Shown here one piece after another: positions 18,262 to 27,787 of a stretch of 64,000 nt of DNA. The notes under the pieces are model-generated. The model saw nothing but the letters and a program-made list of their open reading frames with translations. It did not search any database and was not told the DNA's origin. A program made the position numbers and the translations under genes. The stretch comes from Psychromonas sp. 14N.309.X.WAT.B.A12 (lineage in GTDB: Bacteria > Pseudomonadota > Gammaproteobacteria > Enterobacterales > Psychromonadaceae), in contig NZ_JAPNXS010000003.1 of NCBI RefSeq assembly GCF_030397575.1, forward strand, positions 124,001-188,000, read 5' to 3'. Position 1 is the first letter of the stretch, and each line of letters begins with the position of its first letter.

Positions 18262-19554
18262 ATGATTGGCATTATTATGTTTGGAGTCGCTTTATTGCTG
18301 CTATTAACGGGTTTTCCTGTGGCTTTTGTGTTTGCAGGTGTTGCCCTGATCTTTGGCATTTTTGCGGAAGGAGTAGAGTTATTCGCTTTCATGCCTTATC
18401 GCATTATGAGTATCATGGAAAACTCAATCATGATGGCTGTCCCTATGTTTATCTTCATGGGGAATATTTTACAAAAAACTAAATTAGCAGAGCAGTTGTT
18501 AGAAGCAATGGGGCAATTGTTTGGGCGTGTGCGAGGTGGTGTTGCTGTTTCAACCATCTTGGTGGGCTGCTTGTTAGCGGCATCAACGGGTGTTGTTGGG
18601 GCCTCTGTTGTGGCAATGGGAGTTATTTCTTTACCTGTTATGTTGAAGTATAACTATGACAAAAAACTAGCCACTGGTGTTATTTGTGCTTCTGGGACAT
18701 TAGGTCAAATTATTCCTCCTTCAATTATTCTTATTATACTTGGGGATGTAATGGGGGTACCTGTAGGAGATCTATTTAGAGCTGCAATATTCCCTGGAGC
18801 AATCTTAGTTGCTGCATTTATTTTATACGTTTTAATTTACGCTTATTTTAAACCTGAATCTGCACCTGCTTTACCTGAGTCAGCGTTGTCTGGAACAGGT
18901 GGATTAACGCCTTATTGGATAGCTTTTAAGGCAATTGCACCACCATTAACGCTTATTTTTGCTGTGTTAGGATCTATTTTCTATGGAGTTGCAACACCGA
19001 CCGAGTCTTCTGCTATTGGTGGGGGGGGAGCAATTCTATTAGCTATGCTATATAGGCAATGCTCTTGGAAAGTTATTTGGGAGTCTTCAATTGAAACTCT
19101 TAAAGTAACTTCTATGGTATTTGCTATCTTTATTGGAGCGACTGCGTTCTCGATGGTGTTTTCCTACACTGGTGGCGAAGAGATCATTGAAGAGATCATG
19201 TTCAGTTTACCAGGTGAGAAATGGGGCTTTTTAATCATTTCAATGCTGGTTATTTTGGTATTAGGATTCTTTATCGACTTTGTTGAGATATCATTTATTG
19301 TGGTCCCTATGTTGTATCCAATTGCAGAAATGATGGGGATTGATTTAACTTGGTTTGCAATATTAATTGCGATGAATTTACAAACTTCCTTTTTAACACC
19401 TCCCTTTGGTTTCAGTCTATTTTACCTAAAAGGTGTTGCCCCGCCACAGGTGAAAACCATGGATATCTATAAAGGGGTTGTTCCTTTTATCGGTTTACAG
19501 TTATTAGTCTTAGCTTCAATCGTTATATTTCCAGGGTTTTATGGTTTTGAATAA
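18262..19554 (+). CDS. dctM: TRAP transporter large membrane subunit DctM
   Basis: This 430-residue polytopic inner-membrane protein is typical of DctM, the ion-coupled transport subunit. Visible landmarks are the N-terminal LLLTGFPVAFVFAG, AVPMFIFMGNILQKT, GASVVAMGVISLP, ASGTLGQIIPPSI, the GVATPTESSAIGG block of the second half, and LQTSFLTPPFGFSLFYLKG near the end. With dctP and dctQ it completes a tripartite importer. The unit ends in an intrinsic terminator. Confidence 0.95.
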   Translation: MIGIIMFGVALLLLLTGFPVAFVFAGVALIFGIFAEGVELFAFMPYRIMSIMENSIMMAVPMFIFMGNILQKTKLAEQLLEAMGQLFGRVRGGVAVSTILVGCLLAASTGVVGASVVAMGVISLPVMLKYNYDKKLATGVICASGTLGQIIPPSIILIILGDVMGVPVGDLFRAAIFPGAILVAAFILYVLIYAYFKPESAPALPESALSGTGGLTPYWIAFKAIAPPLTLIFAVLGSIFYGVATPTESSAIGGGGAILLAMLYRQCSWKVIWESSIETLKVTSMVFAIFIGATAFSMVFSYTGGEEIIEEIMFSLPGEKWGFLIISMLVILVLGFFIDFVEISFIVVPMLYPIAEMMGIDLTWFAILIAMNLQTSFLTPPFGFSLFYLKGVAPPQVKTMDIYKGVVPFIGLQLLVLASIVIFPGFYGFE

Positions 19555-19585
19555 TTAATCATTATTAGTTTATGCATATTACTTT

Positions 19586-19610
19586 AAAGCCTCTTAGATA
19601 GAGGCTTTTG
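19586..19610 (+). terminator. Intrinsic terminator after dctM
   Basis: AAAGCCTCT (19586-19594), loop TAGAT, AGAGGCTTT (19600-19608), followed by T-rich sequence. Confidence 0.75.
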
Positions 19611-19736
19611 TGTATTTAGCAGAAAATTTAAGATTGCAGCTAAATTGAAAATAAGGGATATTTGTTAGGGCTTATCCATTAAACTAATAACCATTATGCT
19701 TCATTCTATTTATTTTATTATCACTTAAGGACCCTA

Positions 19737-21569
19737 ATGCTAGAAATTGTTGTCATTTACCTTGCTGCAGCACTTGCTGCTGTTCCTATTGCTAAGCGCC
19801 TTGGGTTAGGCTCTGTTTTAGGCTATTTGTTAGCCGGCATTTTAATCGGACCATTTGCACTTGGCTTAGTGGGAGACCAATCTGAGGTGCTGCATTTTGC
19901 AGAGTTTGGCGTGGTTATGATGTTATTTTTAATTGGCTTAGAGTTACAACCTAGTCGTTTATGGAAATTGCGTCATTCAATAGTGCTACAAGGTGGTTTA
20001 CAAGTTGGGTTAAGCACCTTATTAATTTGGGGGGCTTGTTACTTATTATTTGATATGCATTGGCAAACTACATTAGCCTTAGGTTTAATGTTAGCTCTAT
20101 CATCAACGGCAATCGTATTACAAACGCTAACTGAAAAAGGTTGGATCAAGCAACCAGCAGGGCAAAATACCTTCTCTATTTTACTCTTTCAAGACATTGC
20201 AGTGATCCCTATTTTAGCATTGTTGCCATTATTGGCTTTTAGTGATTCAGGCTCTGATATTGAAAGTCATGGTAGTTTGATCGAAGACTTTCCTGCATGG
20301 GGGCAGGTAGGTATTTCATTGTTAGTGATCAGTGGTATCTACTTTATTGGTAAATACGTTTCAACGCCTTTGTTCCGTTATATTGCTGATACACGCCTAA
20401 GGGAGATCTTTACTGTCTTTACGCTGTTTTTGGTTGTTTCTATTGCATTGATCATGCAAAAGATAGGTCTATCACCGGCATTAGGCACTTTCTTAGCTGG
20501 TGTTGTCTTAGCGGAAAGTGAATTCAGGCATGAGTTAGAAACCGATATCGAACCTTTCAAAGGTTTGTTACTGGGCTTATTCTTTATTGCAGTTGGTGCA
20601 TCCATTGATTTTCAACTGTTATCCGAGCAGTTCCTATTAATCATGGGATTAGTTATTGGCTTAATTGTTCTCAAGGGCCTGGTCTTATATGGGATTGCGC
20701 TACTCTTTAAACTTAAGTCTAAGCAGAAAATACTATTTTCATTAGCCTTAGCGCAGGGTGGAGAATTTGCCTTTGTATTGATTTCATTAACCGGTACCTT
20801 GAATATACTGACTGCTGAAGAGTCTAAAATTACTACCTTAGTAGTGGCCATTTCTATGTTATTTGCGCCAGTATTATTAATGATATATGAACACCTGTTA
20901 TTAAAAGATAAGTACACAGCTGCCTATGATGACCCTGAACATTTAGAGTCTACTGACCATGTGATTATCGTGGGTTATGGACGTTTTGGACAAGTGGTAG
21001 GGCGTTTATTAACCGCACAGGGCTATCACCTTTCTATTTTAGATCACAGCCCTGCACAGATTGATTTAGTACGTCGTTTTGGTATTAAAGTGTTTTACGG
21101 TGATGCTGCTCGCGGTGACTTATTAAAGTCTGCGGGTGCTGATGAAGCGAAGTTATTAGTGATTGCAGTGGATGAAGCTGAAAAGTCTTTACAGATAATC
21201 GACATAGCGCAAAAGTACTTTCCTAACTTAAAAATAGTGGTGCGTGCTATTGATAGGACACATGCTTATCGTATTCTTCAAAAAGGCGTACATACCTTCA
21301 GACGAGAAAGTTTCGATTCTGCAGTGAATTTAGGTGTAGATGCACTGAAGTTATTGGGTGAATCACCTTCATTTGCAGAAAAAGCGGGTGATCTATTTAA
21401 AAAGTACGATGAAAGTGCCTTAGAGGAGTTAGCTGATGTTTGGGGCGACGATAAACATTACGGCGCGGCAGTACGTCAACACTTAGCTGATTTAAAACAA
21501 GTCTTAGATAACGATAAGTTACAAAACCAACAACAAGCTGAACAGCAAGAGAAAAGCGACCAAGAATAA
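19737..21569 (+). CDS. kefB: Kef-type monovalent cation:proton antiporter (CPA2) with RCK domain
   Basis: This 610-residue protein has a CPA2 membrane domain (about residues 1-385; HFAEFGVVMMLFLIGLELQPSRLW, ALSSTAIVLQTL, LLFQDIAVIPILALLPLLA with the ion-site aspartate) and a cytoplasmic RCK/TrkA-N domain whose NAD-binding motif IIVGYGRFGQVVG is near residue 412. A Gln/Glu-rich tail ends the protein. By family it exchanges K+ (or Na+) for H+, often gated by glutathione adducts. KefB and KefC cannot be told apart here, and no KefF/KefG ancillary gene is adjacent. AAGGA lies 7 bases before the ATG. Confidence 0.85.
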   Translation: MLEIVVIYLAAALAAVPIAKRLGLGSVLGYLLAGILIGPFALGLVGDQSEVLHFAEFGVVMMLFLIGLELQPSRLWKLRHSIVLQGGLQVGLSTLLIWGACYLLFDMHWQTTLALGLMLALSSTAIVLQTLTEKGWIKQPAGQNTFSILLFQDIAVIPILALLPLLAFSDSGSDIESHGSLIEDFPAWGQVGISLLVISGIYFIGKYVSTPLFRYIADTRLREIFTVFTLFLVVSIALIMQKIGLSPALGTFLAGVVLAESEFRHELETDIEPFKGLLLGLFFIAVGASIDFQLLSEQFLLIMGLVIGLIVLKGLVLYGIALLFKLKSKQKILFSLALAQGGEFAFVLISLTGTLNILTAEESKITTLVVAISMLFAPVLLMIYEHLLLKDKYTAAYDDPEHLESTDHVIIVGYGRFGQVVGRLLTAQGYHLSILDHSPAQIDLVRRFGIKVFYGDAARGDLLKSAGADEAKLLVIAVDEAEKSLQIIDIAQKYFPNLKIVVRAIDRTHAYRILQKGVHTFRRESFDSAVNLGVDALKLLGESPSFAEKAGDLFKKYDESALEELADVWGDDKHYGAAVRQHLADLKQVLDNDKLQNQQQAEQQEKSDQE

Positions 21570-21584
21570 ATATAAAATATCCAC

Positions 21585-21614
21585 AAAAAAGCCAGCTTGA
21601 AAGCTGGCTTTTTT
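21585..21614. terminator. Bidirectional intrinsic terminator between kefB-like gene and lipA
   Basis: AAAAGCCAGCTT (21587-21598) and AAGCTGGCTTTT (21601-21612) are a perfect inverted repeat with A- and T-runs at the two ends, placed between converging genes. Confidence 0.88.
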
Positions 21615-21633
21615 GGCGAGTCATAAAGTAAGT

Positions 21634-22602
21634 TTATTTAACTTCTTTACCTGAAGCTTGTAAATCAGCATGGTATGAAGAACGCACTAATGGACCACAA
21701 GCTGCATGTTCAAAACCAACCGACTTAGCCATTTCACCTAGAGCATCAAACTCTGCTGGTGGAACGTAACGCTCTACCGCAAGATGTTGTAAGCTAGGTT
21801 GTAAATATTGGCCAAGTGTCAGCATTGTTACGCCATGATCTGCAAGATCTCGAATGACTGTTTCTATTTGTTCGTTACTTTCACCTAACCCCATCATAAC
21901 ACCAGATTTAGTCGGTACCGTAGGGTGTTGTTCTTTAAATTTTTTCAGCAGTTGTAATGACCATTTATAGTCAGCGCCTGGACGAACCTGCTTGTATAAA
22001 TGCGGTGCTGTTTCTAAGTTATGGTTAAATACATCTGGTACATCTTTTTCAAAACACGCTAATGCTTTATCCATACGACCTTTAAAGTCAGGTACTAAGA
22101 TTTCAATCTTAATACTTGGATTTAATAAGCGAATTTCTCGGATACAATCTGCAAAATGTTGTGCGCCACCATCACGCAAATCATCACGGTCAACCGAAGT
22201 AATTACCACATATTTTAACTTCATGTCTTTGATGGTTTCTGCTAATTTCTTTGGTTCATCTTTATCGACAGCTAAAGGCTTACCATGGCCAACATCACAG
22301 AATGGACAACGACGAGTACAGATATCACCTAGAATCATAAAGGTTGCCGTACCGTGGTTAAAACATTCGTTTAAGTTAGGGCATGAAGCTTCTTCACAAA
22401 CAGAATGTAATTTATTTTTACGTAAGGCCGCTTTAATTTCACTAACACGTGTATTATCCGCTGCTAATTTTATCTTCATCCACGATGGCTTTTTAAGTAC
22501 CGTGTGTTTATCTGAAGGAATAACTTTAATAGGGATGTGAGACATTTTATCTGCATCGCGCAGTTTGTTGCCCGCAGTTAATTGACTTGGCTTAGTGTTC
22601 AT
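21634..22602 (-). CDS. lipA: Lipoyl synthase
   Basis: LipA is a radical-SAM enzyme that inserts two sulfurs into protein-bound octanoate to make lipoate. This 322-residue protein has both iron-sulfur clusters' ligands: the auxiliary set C69, C74 and C80 ([12 protein letters not shown]) and the radical-SAM CxxxCxxC at C95, C99 and C102 (CTRRCPFC). The conserved RSSYHAD near the C-terminus provides the serine ligand of the auxiliary cluster. Its start overlaps the end of lipB by 11 bases, so translation is probably coupled. Confidence 0.97.
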   Translation of the reverse strand: MNTKPSQLTAGNKLRDADKMSHIPIKVIPSDKHTVLKKPSWMKIKLAADNTRVSEIKAALRKNKLHSVCEEASCPNLNECFNHGTATFMILGDICTRRCPFCDVGHGKPLAVDKDEPKKLAETIKDMKLKYVVITSVDRDDLRDGGAQHFADCIREIRLLNPSIKIEILVPDFKGRMDKALACFEKDVPDVFNHNLETAPHLYKQVRPGADYKWSLQLLKKFKEQHPTVPTKSGVMMGLGESNEQIETVIRDLADHGVTMLTLGQYLQPSLQHLAVERYVPPAEFDALGEMAKSVGFEHAACGPLVRSSYHADLQASGKEVK

Positions 22603-23245
22603 TAATAAAACTCTCTATCTGTGTGTAGTGTAAATTTTGATTCAACTTCTCAATCAATAACGGCGATAACTCCGCAACAGAGGCATTAATACCTAAGTCA
22701 CAACATTGAGTCATCTCTAATCCTGCATAACCACATGGGTTAATTTGTAAAAAAGGCTTGAGATCCATATCTACATTTAAGGCTAAACCGTGAAATGAGC
22801 AACCTTTGCGGATCTTTAATCCTAATGAAGCAATTTTTTTACCATCAACATAAACGCCTGGTGCATCTGGCTTTGCAATAGCAGTAACATTATAGTCTGC
22901 TAGCAAATCGATAATAGCCTGTTCTATTATACTTACTAAGCTCCGTACGTTGAAGTCTTTACGACGAATGTTAATCAGTAAATAGGCTATTAATTGTCCG
23001 GGTGCATGATGGGTTATTTGTCCACCACGGTCACTTTTAACAACAGGAATATCAGAGGTTCTTAATAAGTGCTCTGCTTTACCGGCAAGTCCTTGGGTAA
23101 ATACCGGAGTATGCTCTACTAACCAAATTTCATCGATCGTATCTTGATCGCGTTGCTCAGTGAAATCACTCATTGCTTGCCAAGTTTCTTGGTAAGGTGT
23201 AACCCCTAAGTAGCGAATGATCAATTTGTCTTGAATTGCAGTCAT
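22592..23245 (-). CDS. lipB: Octanoyl-[ACP]:protein N-octanoyltransferase
   Basis: LipB moves octanoate from acyl carrier protein to the lipoyl domains, the step before LipA. This 217-residue protein shows the family motifs [16 protein letters not shown], the catalytic lysine region [21 protein letters not shown], and the catalytic cysteine in [12 protein letters not shown]. It lies between ybeD (9-base gap) and lipA (11-base overlap) in the standard gammaproteobacterial order. Confidence 0.96.
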   Translation of the reverse strand: MTAIQDKLIIRYLGVTPYQETWQAMSDFTEQRDQDTIDEIWLVEHTPVFTQGLAGKAEHLLRTSDIPVVKSDRGGQITHHAPGQLIAYLLINIRRKDFNVRSLVSIIEQAIIDLLADYNVTAIAKPDAPGVYVDGKKIASLGLKIRKGCSFHGLALNVDMDLKPFLQINPCGYAGLEMTQCCDLGINASVAELSPLLIEKLNQNLHYTQIESFINEH

Positions 23246-23254
23246 GTTATCGGC

Positions 23255-23524
23255 TTATAAAATGTAACGTACAAGATCGAGTTTATTCAAAGCAGTATAA
23301 ATATCTTCAATTTGCTCTTTACTATTCACAATAACAGGAATAGCTAATGAATGATAAGTACCTTTAGAGCTGGGTTTGACTGTCGGTGCGTAATCACCAG
23401 GTGCGATTTTTTGAATAACAGATAACACATCTGGGATAAGTTTTGGGTCAGCAAGGCCCATTACTTTGAATGAGAAGTTACATGGAAAGTCGAGTAATTC
23501 ATCAAATTTAGTATTCAATGCCAT
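23255..23524 (-). CDS. ybeD: DUF493 protein YbeD
   Basis: This 89-residue cytoplasmic protein is the ACT-like YbeD (UPF0250/DUF493), recognised by FDELLDFPCNFSFKVMG at the N-terminus, the VQKIAPGDYAP segment and the SSKGTYHSLAIPV strand. Its biochemical role is not established. It sits between dacA and lipB, as in E. coli, and is only 9 bases from lipB, which suggests co-transcription with the lipoate genes. Confidence 0.92.
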   Translation of the reverse strand: MALNTKFDELLDFPCNFSFKVMGLADPKLIPDVLSVIQKIAPGDYAPTVKPSSKGTYHSLAIPVIVNSKEQIEDIYTALNKLDLVRYIL

Positions 23525-23553
23525 GATTGGTTCCTGAGCAAGTTAGATATTGG

Positions 23554-23577
23554 AAAGTGAGGACTTGCCTCACTTTT
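23554..23577. other. Hairpin between dacA and ybeD
   Basis: AAAGTGAGG (23554-23562), loop of 5, CCTCACTTT (23568-23576). The T-run is on the plus-strand side, so on the minus strand it is not a classical terminator. It may be an attenuator or RNA-processing signal that sets dacA expression apart from ybeD-lipB-lipA. Confidence 0.5.
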
Positions 23578-23631
23578 AATTATTTGGGTAATTGTTATAC
23601 CTAAATGTGAACGGTATATATGGGGACTATT

Positions 23632-24789
23632 TTAACCAAACCAACCAATAAATAATAATTTAATGTAATCGATGATACGGCTGAAAATACCACCTTCTTC
23701 AACGGTTTCTAAGGCAATCAAGTCGTAACTTGCTACCGCTTCATCAGCTAATGTGTAGTTAACTTGACCTACTTTGTCACCTTTTTGAATTGGTGCACGT
23801 AGCTCGTTATCGATAACGAAATCCGCTTTTAAGTTTTGAGATTGGTTACGTGGTAGCGTTAATGGTGTATCAACTGGAACACCTAAACGAATGTTTGCTT
23901 GTGTACCCATCCAAATACGTTCATTAGCTAATTGGTCATTAGCTTTATAAGGAGTGATGGTTTCAAAGAAACGGAAGCCCCAGTTTAATAACTTTTTGCT
24001 TTCAACTTTACGTGCTTCATCTGAGCGAGTTCCCATTACAACACTGATTAAACGCATGCCATCTTTTGTTGCAGAAGATACTAAGCTATAACCCGCAGCG
24101 CTAGTATGACCGGTTTTCATACCATCTACATTTAAGCTTTTATCCCATAATAAACCGTTACGATTATATTGTACGATACCATTGTATTTGAATGATTTTT
24201 CGCTATAGATTTTGTATTCATTAGGTACGTCAGTGATGATAGCTTTAGCTAATATCGCCATATCTTTAGCCGTTGTATGATGTCCATCTGCATGTAAACC
24301 ATGACTGTTTACAAAATGTGTATCATTCATACCTAATTGCGCAGCCCATGAGTTCATTAAATCTGCAAAAGCTGATTCACTACCTGCAATATGTTCTGCC
24401 ATTGCTACACAAGCATCATTTCCAGATTGAATGATGATACCTCTGTTTAAGTCTTCAACTGTTACTTCTTTACCGACTTCGATAAACATCTTTGAAGAAT
24501 CAGGGAAGTTTTTAGACCAAGCGTTGTTCGAGATAGTTACTTTATCAGTCAACTTTAGGTTACCAGATTTTAACTCTTGTCCGATGATATAGCTGGTCAT
24601 CATCTTAGTTAAAGAAGCTGGCTCTAATGTTTCTTCACTATTATTTTCAGAAAGGACTTTCCCAGAATCAAAGTCTATTAATAGGTAGCCTTTGGCTGCT
24701 ATTGATGGAGCTTTAGGAACAATCATTGGAGCGGCTAGCGCGTTAATACTAAGTAAGAAAGTGATAAGCAGTAGGCTTATTTTTTTCAT
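23632..24789 (-). CDS. dacA: D-alanyl-D-alanine carboxypeptidase (PBP5)
   Basis: DacA trims the terminal D-alanine from peptidoglycan pentapeptides. The 385-residue protein has a signal peptide (residues 1-20, ALA-APMIV), the penicillin-binding motifs SLTK (S59/K62), SGN (122-124) and KTG (225-227), the PBP5 C-terminal beta domain, and an amphipathic C-terminal anchor helix (FSRIIDYIKLLFIGWFG). The frame extends to a TTG at 24804, but AAGG lies 8 bases before the ATG at 24789 and the signal peptide starts there. It heads the dacA-ybeD-lipB-lipA group; rlpA, which precedes dacA in E. coli, is absent. Confidence 0.95.
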   Translation of the reverse strand: MKKISLLLITFLLSINALAAPMIVPKAPSIAAKGYLLIDFDSGKVLSENNSEETLEPASLTKMMTSYIIGQELKSGNLKLTDKVTISNNAWSKNFPDSSKMFIEVGKEVTVEDLNRGIIIQSGNDACVAMAEHIAGSESAFADLMNSWAAQLGMNDTHFVNSHGLHADGHHTTAKDMAILAKAIITDVPNEYKIYSEKSFKYNGIVQYNRNGLLWDKSLNVDGMKTGHTSAAGYSLVSSATKDGMRLISVVMGTRSDEARKVESKKLLNWGFRFFETITPYKANDQLANERIWMGTQANIRLGVPVDTPLTLPRNQSQNLKADFVIDNELRAPIQKGDKVGQVNYTLADEAVASYDLIALETVEEGGIFSRIIDYIKLLFIGWFG

Positions 24790-25047
24790 GTTACATACCT
24801 TCAAGGTTGTTAAGTCGAAAAATTGTTACGCACTATAGCAGATGAAGCTTTATTTGCTAAGGGCTAAGCAGGTTAGTTGGTTAATTAATTTTTATTTCAT
24901 GGTCATTTATACCGGAGAGATAAAGGATTAAATGCTCATAAAAGTCACTTTTTTGATGCTCGAAAGTTAGCTTTTATCAACATAAAGGATCATGACAATC
25001 AATCATTTACAAAGTTCATTAATTATTTTTGTGACAAATATTTCATC

Positions 25048-25064
25048 TGATACATATCGGTGCG
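25048..25064. promoter_or_regulatory. Possible second NtrC site (weak)
   Basis: TGATAC-ATATC-GGTGCG keeps the right half of the NtrC palindrome (5 of 6) and half of the left arm. Its centre is 33 bp from that of the strong site, about three helical turns, which fits two NtrC dimers on one DNA face. Confidence 0.3.
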
Positions 25065-25080
25065 TTAGCTGGTTTATTGT

Positions 25081-25097
25081 TGCACTGTTATGGTGCA
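25081..25097. promoter_or_regulatory. NtrC-binding site upstream of glnK
   Basis: TGCACTGTTATGGTGCA matches the NtrC consensus TGCACC-N5-GGTGCA in 11 of 12 arm positions. It lies about 80 bp upstream of the sigma-54 promoter, a normal enhancer distance. Confidence 0.85.
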
Positions 25098-25161
25098 GAA
25101 CAAATAAGTAATTAGTGGTGGTTATTTGTTAAGTTATTGTTATTGTTGGTTTATTTTTTTC

Positions 25162-25177
25162 TGGCACGTTAGTTGTT
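25162..25177 (+). promoter_or_regulatory. Sigma-54 promoter of glnK-amtB
   Basis: TGGCAC-GTTAG-TTGTT has the -24 GG and -12 region spacing of RpoN promoters, with one mismatch to TTGCW. Together with the NtrC site it indicates induction under nitrogen limitation. Confidence 0.85.
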
Positions 25178-25205
25178 AATAGATGACTATGAACAAAACG
25201 TTTAA

Positions 25206-25565
<360 letters not shown>

Positions 25566-25598
25566 ACCACAAGTTTATATAAGTTAAGGATTACTATT

Positions 25599-26816
25599 AT
25601 GGAAACAACAGTTACAGAACTAAGATTTGCGTTGGATACCTTTTATTTTTTAATATCAGGTGTGCTAGTTATGTGGATGGCAGCAGGTTTTGCCATGTTA
25701 GAAGCAGGTTTAGTTCGCTCTAAAAATACAACTGAAATTTTAACTAAAAATATCGTGTTATATGCAATCGCATGTACTATGTTCTTATTAGTTGGTTACA
25801 ACATTATGTATGTTGATAACAGCGCTGGTGGTTGGTTACCTTCTTTTGGCTCTCTTATTGGTTCACCTTCTGAAGGTGCAGATCATTCTTTAGAGTCTGA
25901 TTTCTTCTTCCAAGTGGTATTTGTTGCAACAGCAATGTCTATCGTATCGGGTGCAGTAGCTGAACGTATGAAGCTATGGGCATTCTTAATCTTCTCAGTA
26001 TTCCTAACTGGTTTTATCTACCCAATGGAAGGTTACTGGACATGGGGCGGCGGTTTCCTAAGTGAAGCTGGTTTCAGTGATTTCGCTGGTTCAGGTATCG
26101 TTCACATGGCTGGTGCTGCAGCAGCGTTAGCAGCGGTAATTTTGCTAGGTGCTCGTCGTGGTAAATACGGTAAAGATGGAAGTGTTCACCCAATTCCAGG
26201 TTCAAACATGCCACTTGCTACATTAGGTACATTTATCTTATGGATGGGTTGGTTCGGCTTTAACGGTGGTTCTCAATTACTTCTTTCTGATGCAGAAAAC
26301 GCAACAGCAGTGGGTCAAATCTTCCTAAATACTAATGCCGCAGCAGCAACTGGTGCTATTGCAGCACTATTAGTAAGTAAATTTAAATGGGGTAAAGCAG
26401 ATTTAACTATGATTCTAAACGGCGCATTAGCTGGTTTAGTTGCAATCACTGCTGATCCACTATCTCCATCACCATTAGCCTCTGCATTTATCGGTCTAGT
26501 TGCTGGTGTAATTGTTGTTTACAGCATTGTAGGTCTAGATAAATTGAAAATTGATGATCCAGTAGGTGCTATCTCTGTACACGGTGTGTGTGGTCTATTT
26601 GGTTTATTAATTGTACCAATGTCTAACGACGGTGCATCAGTAATGACTCAGCTTTACGGCGCAGCAGTTATCTTCGGATTTGTATTCATCGCATCATGGG
26701 TAGTTTGGTCTATCATCAAAGTAACTATGGGTATTCGTGTTACTGCTGAGCAAGAAGATGCAGGTATGGATATGCACGATTGTGGTGTTGAAGCTTACCC
26801 TGAATTTAAAAACTAA
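25599..26816 (+). CDS. amtB: Ammonium channel AmtB
   Basis: This 405-residue inner-membrane channel has the Amt/Mep/Rh landmarks: the twin pore histidines H169 (SGIVHMAG) and H328 (ISVHGVCGL), the ammonium signature region around DFAGSGIVH, and the mid-protein FILWMGWFGFNGGS. It imports ammonium and is gated by GlnK. Unlike E. coli AmtB it has no cleavable signal peptide; the first hydrophobic stretch runs directly into GFAMLEAGLVRSKN, the first channel helix. A strong terminator ends the glnK-amtB unit. Confidence 0.96.
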   Translation: METTVTELRFALDTFYFLISGVLVMWMAAGFAMLEAGLVRSKNTTEILTKNIVLYAIACTMFLLVGYNIMYVDNSAGGWLPSFGSLIGSPSEGADHSLESDFFFQVVFVATAMSIVSGAVAERMKLWAFLIFSVFLTGFIYPMEGYWTWGGGFLSEAGFSDFAGSGIVHMAGAAAALAAVILLGARRGKYGKDGSVHPIPGSNMPLATLGTFILWMGWFGFNGGSQLLLSDAENATAVGQIFLNTNAAAATGAIAALLVSKFKWGKADLTMILNGALAGLVAITADPLSPSPLASAFIGLVAGVIVVYSIVGLDKLKIDDPVGAISVHGVCGLFGLLIVPMSNDGASVMTQLYGAAVIFGFVFIASWVVWSIIKVTMGIRVTAEQEDAGMDMHDCGVEAYPEFKN

Positions 26817-26869
26817 TAATTAATAAGTTACGCATCATTGATGGTGCAAGTTAACTATTAAAATAATTT

Positions 26870-26907
26870 AAATCCCCATTTTAATGATTAAAATGGGGAT
26901 TTTTTTA
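26870..26907 (+). terminator. Intrinsic terminator after amtB
   Basis: AATCCCCATTTTAA (26871-26884), loop TGA, TTAAAATGGGGATT (26888-26901), then a T-run. The 14-bp stem is perfect. Confidence 0.93.
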
Positions 26908-27009
26908 TGTAAATAATTTATAAATAACTTAGACTGTTATGAGGGGATGATTGTTATACCAATGACATTAAGCAGTGGTTGGTATTATTATGTTAATTAA
27001 GGAATGATA

Positions 27010-27588
27010 ATGTTGAAAATAAAGTCTCTGTTAAGCCTATCTACCATAGTGTTATTGACTGCCTGCTCTTCAAGTGAACCTGTACAAGAAACTGCTGTAG
27101 GCGATATTCCTGGATGGATTTTAAACCCACAGATTGACGATGGGATTGCTGTTTCTGAATGTGTTTTGTGGTCTGGCAATATGTCAATCGATAAGCAGCA
27201 AGCTGTTGCAAATGCGCGTACTTCTTTAGCACAACGAATTGAAACGCGTGTTAGTGCAATGGATAAAACATACCGTGATAAAATTGAGGCATCTTCCGGT
27301 GTTGAATCTGGTACAACTTTCTCAAGTGTTTCTAAACAAGTGACTCAGCAAACCTTAGTGGGTACTAATCCAATTCAAACGGATATTGTGAATATTGCTG
27401 ATAAAACTAATTTATGTGTATTAGTCGGTATTGGTCAACAATCAACGCAAGCTATTTTCGAACAATTGATCAGCGCATCTGAGCGAACTGTTAATGCACA
27501 ACAAAAAGATATTTTGTACCAAGAGTTTAAAGCAGAGCGTGCAGATCTTGCTTTAGATAAAGAGATTGAAAAACTAAACGCTCAATAA
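27010..27588 (+). CDS. LPP20-like outer-membrane/periplasmic lipoprotein
   Basis: This 192-residue protein starts with a lipoprotein signal peptide ending in the lipobox LTAC, followed by SSSEP and the GWILNPQIDDGIAVSEC segment. The body resembles the LPP20 lipoprotein family, which includes the flagellar H-ring protein FlgP. It may therefore belong to the outer-membrane flagellar apparatus, but similarity is modest and its position just before fliE is the only other hint. TAAGGA abuts the upstream ATG at 27004, so the ATG at 27010, six bases on, is the likely start. The C-terminus is charged and helical. Confidence 0.6.
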   Translation: MLKIKSLLSLSTIVLLTACSSSEPVQETAVGDIPGWILNPQIDDGIAVSECVLWSGNMSIDKQQAVANARTSLAQRIETRVSAMDKTYRDKIEASSGVESGTTFSSVSKQVTQQTLVGTNPIQTDIVNIADKTNLCVLVGIGQQSTQAIFEQLISASERTVNAQQKDILYQEFKAERADLALDKEIEKLNAQ

Positions 27589-27604
27589 TTAACTTAATGA
27601 ACTC

Positions 27605-27630
27605 ATGGCATTAATTTAACTTAATGCCAT
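27605..27630. other. Hairpin after the lipoprotein gene
   Basis: ATGGCATTAA (27605-27614), loop of 6, TTAATGCCAT (27621-27630). The 10-bp stem is perfect but no T-run follows, so it is either a weak terminator or an mRNA 3'-end stabiliser ahead of the fliE promoter. Confidence 0.5.
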
Positions 27631-27734
27631 TGTTCACTATCCATTACCCTCTCTCTGCATTTTTTACTATTTTCCTACATTAGAGGTTATCTTCACCTCA
27701 CCCTTAATATAAATTAATACCTATTTTTAGTTAA

Positions 27735-27750
27735 TGGCATAGTAATTGCT
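27735..27750 (+). promoter_or_regulatory. Sigma-54 promoter of the fliE operon
   Basis: TGGCAT-AGTAA-TTGCT matches the RpoN consensus TGGCAY-N5-TTGCW at every defined position, 38 bases before the fliE start. It fits the FlrC-type control of the fliE operon known in Vibrio and Pseudomonas. Confidence 0.88.
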
Positions 27751-27787
27751 TTTTACAAGTATCAGTGTCAAAAATAGGCTAATCAAT

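Noticed and set aside
21992-22540. 182-codon open frame on the plus strand
   Set aside because: It lies antisense to the conserved lipA coding region, has no homology I recognise and no ribosome site; it is a shadow of lipA codon use.
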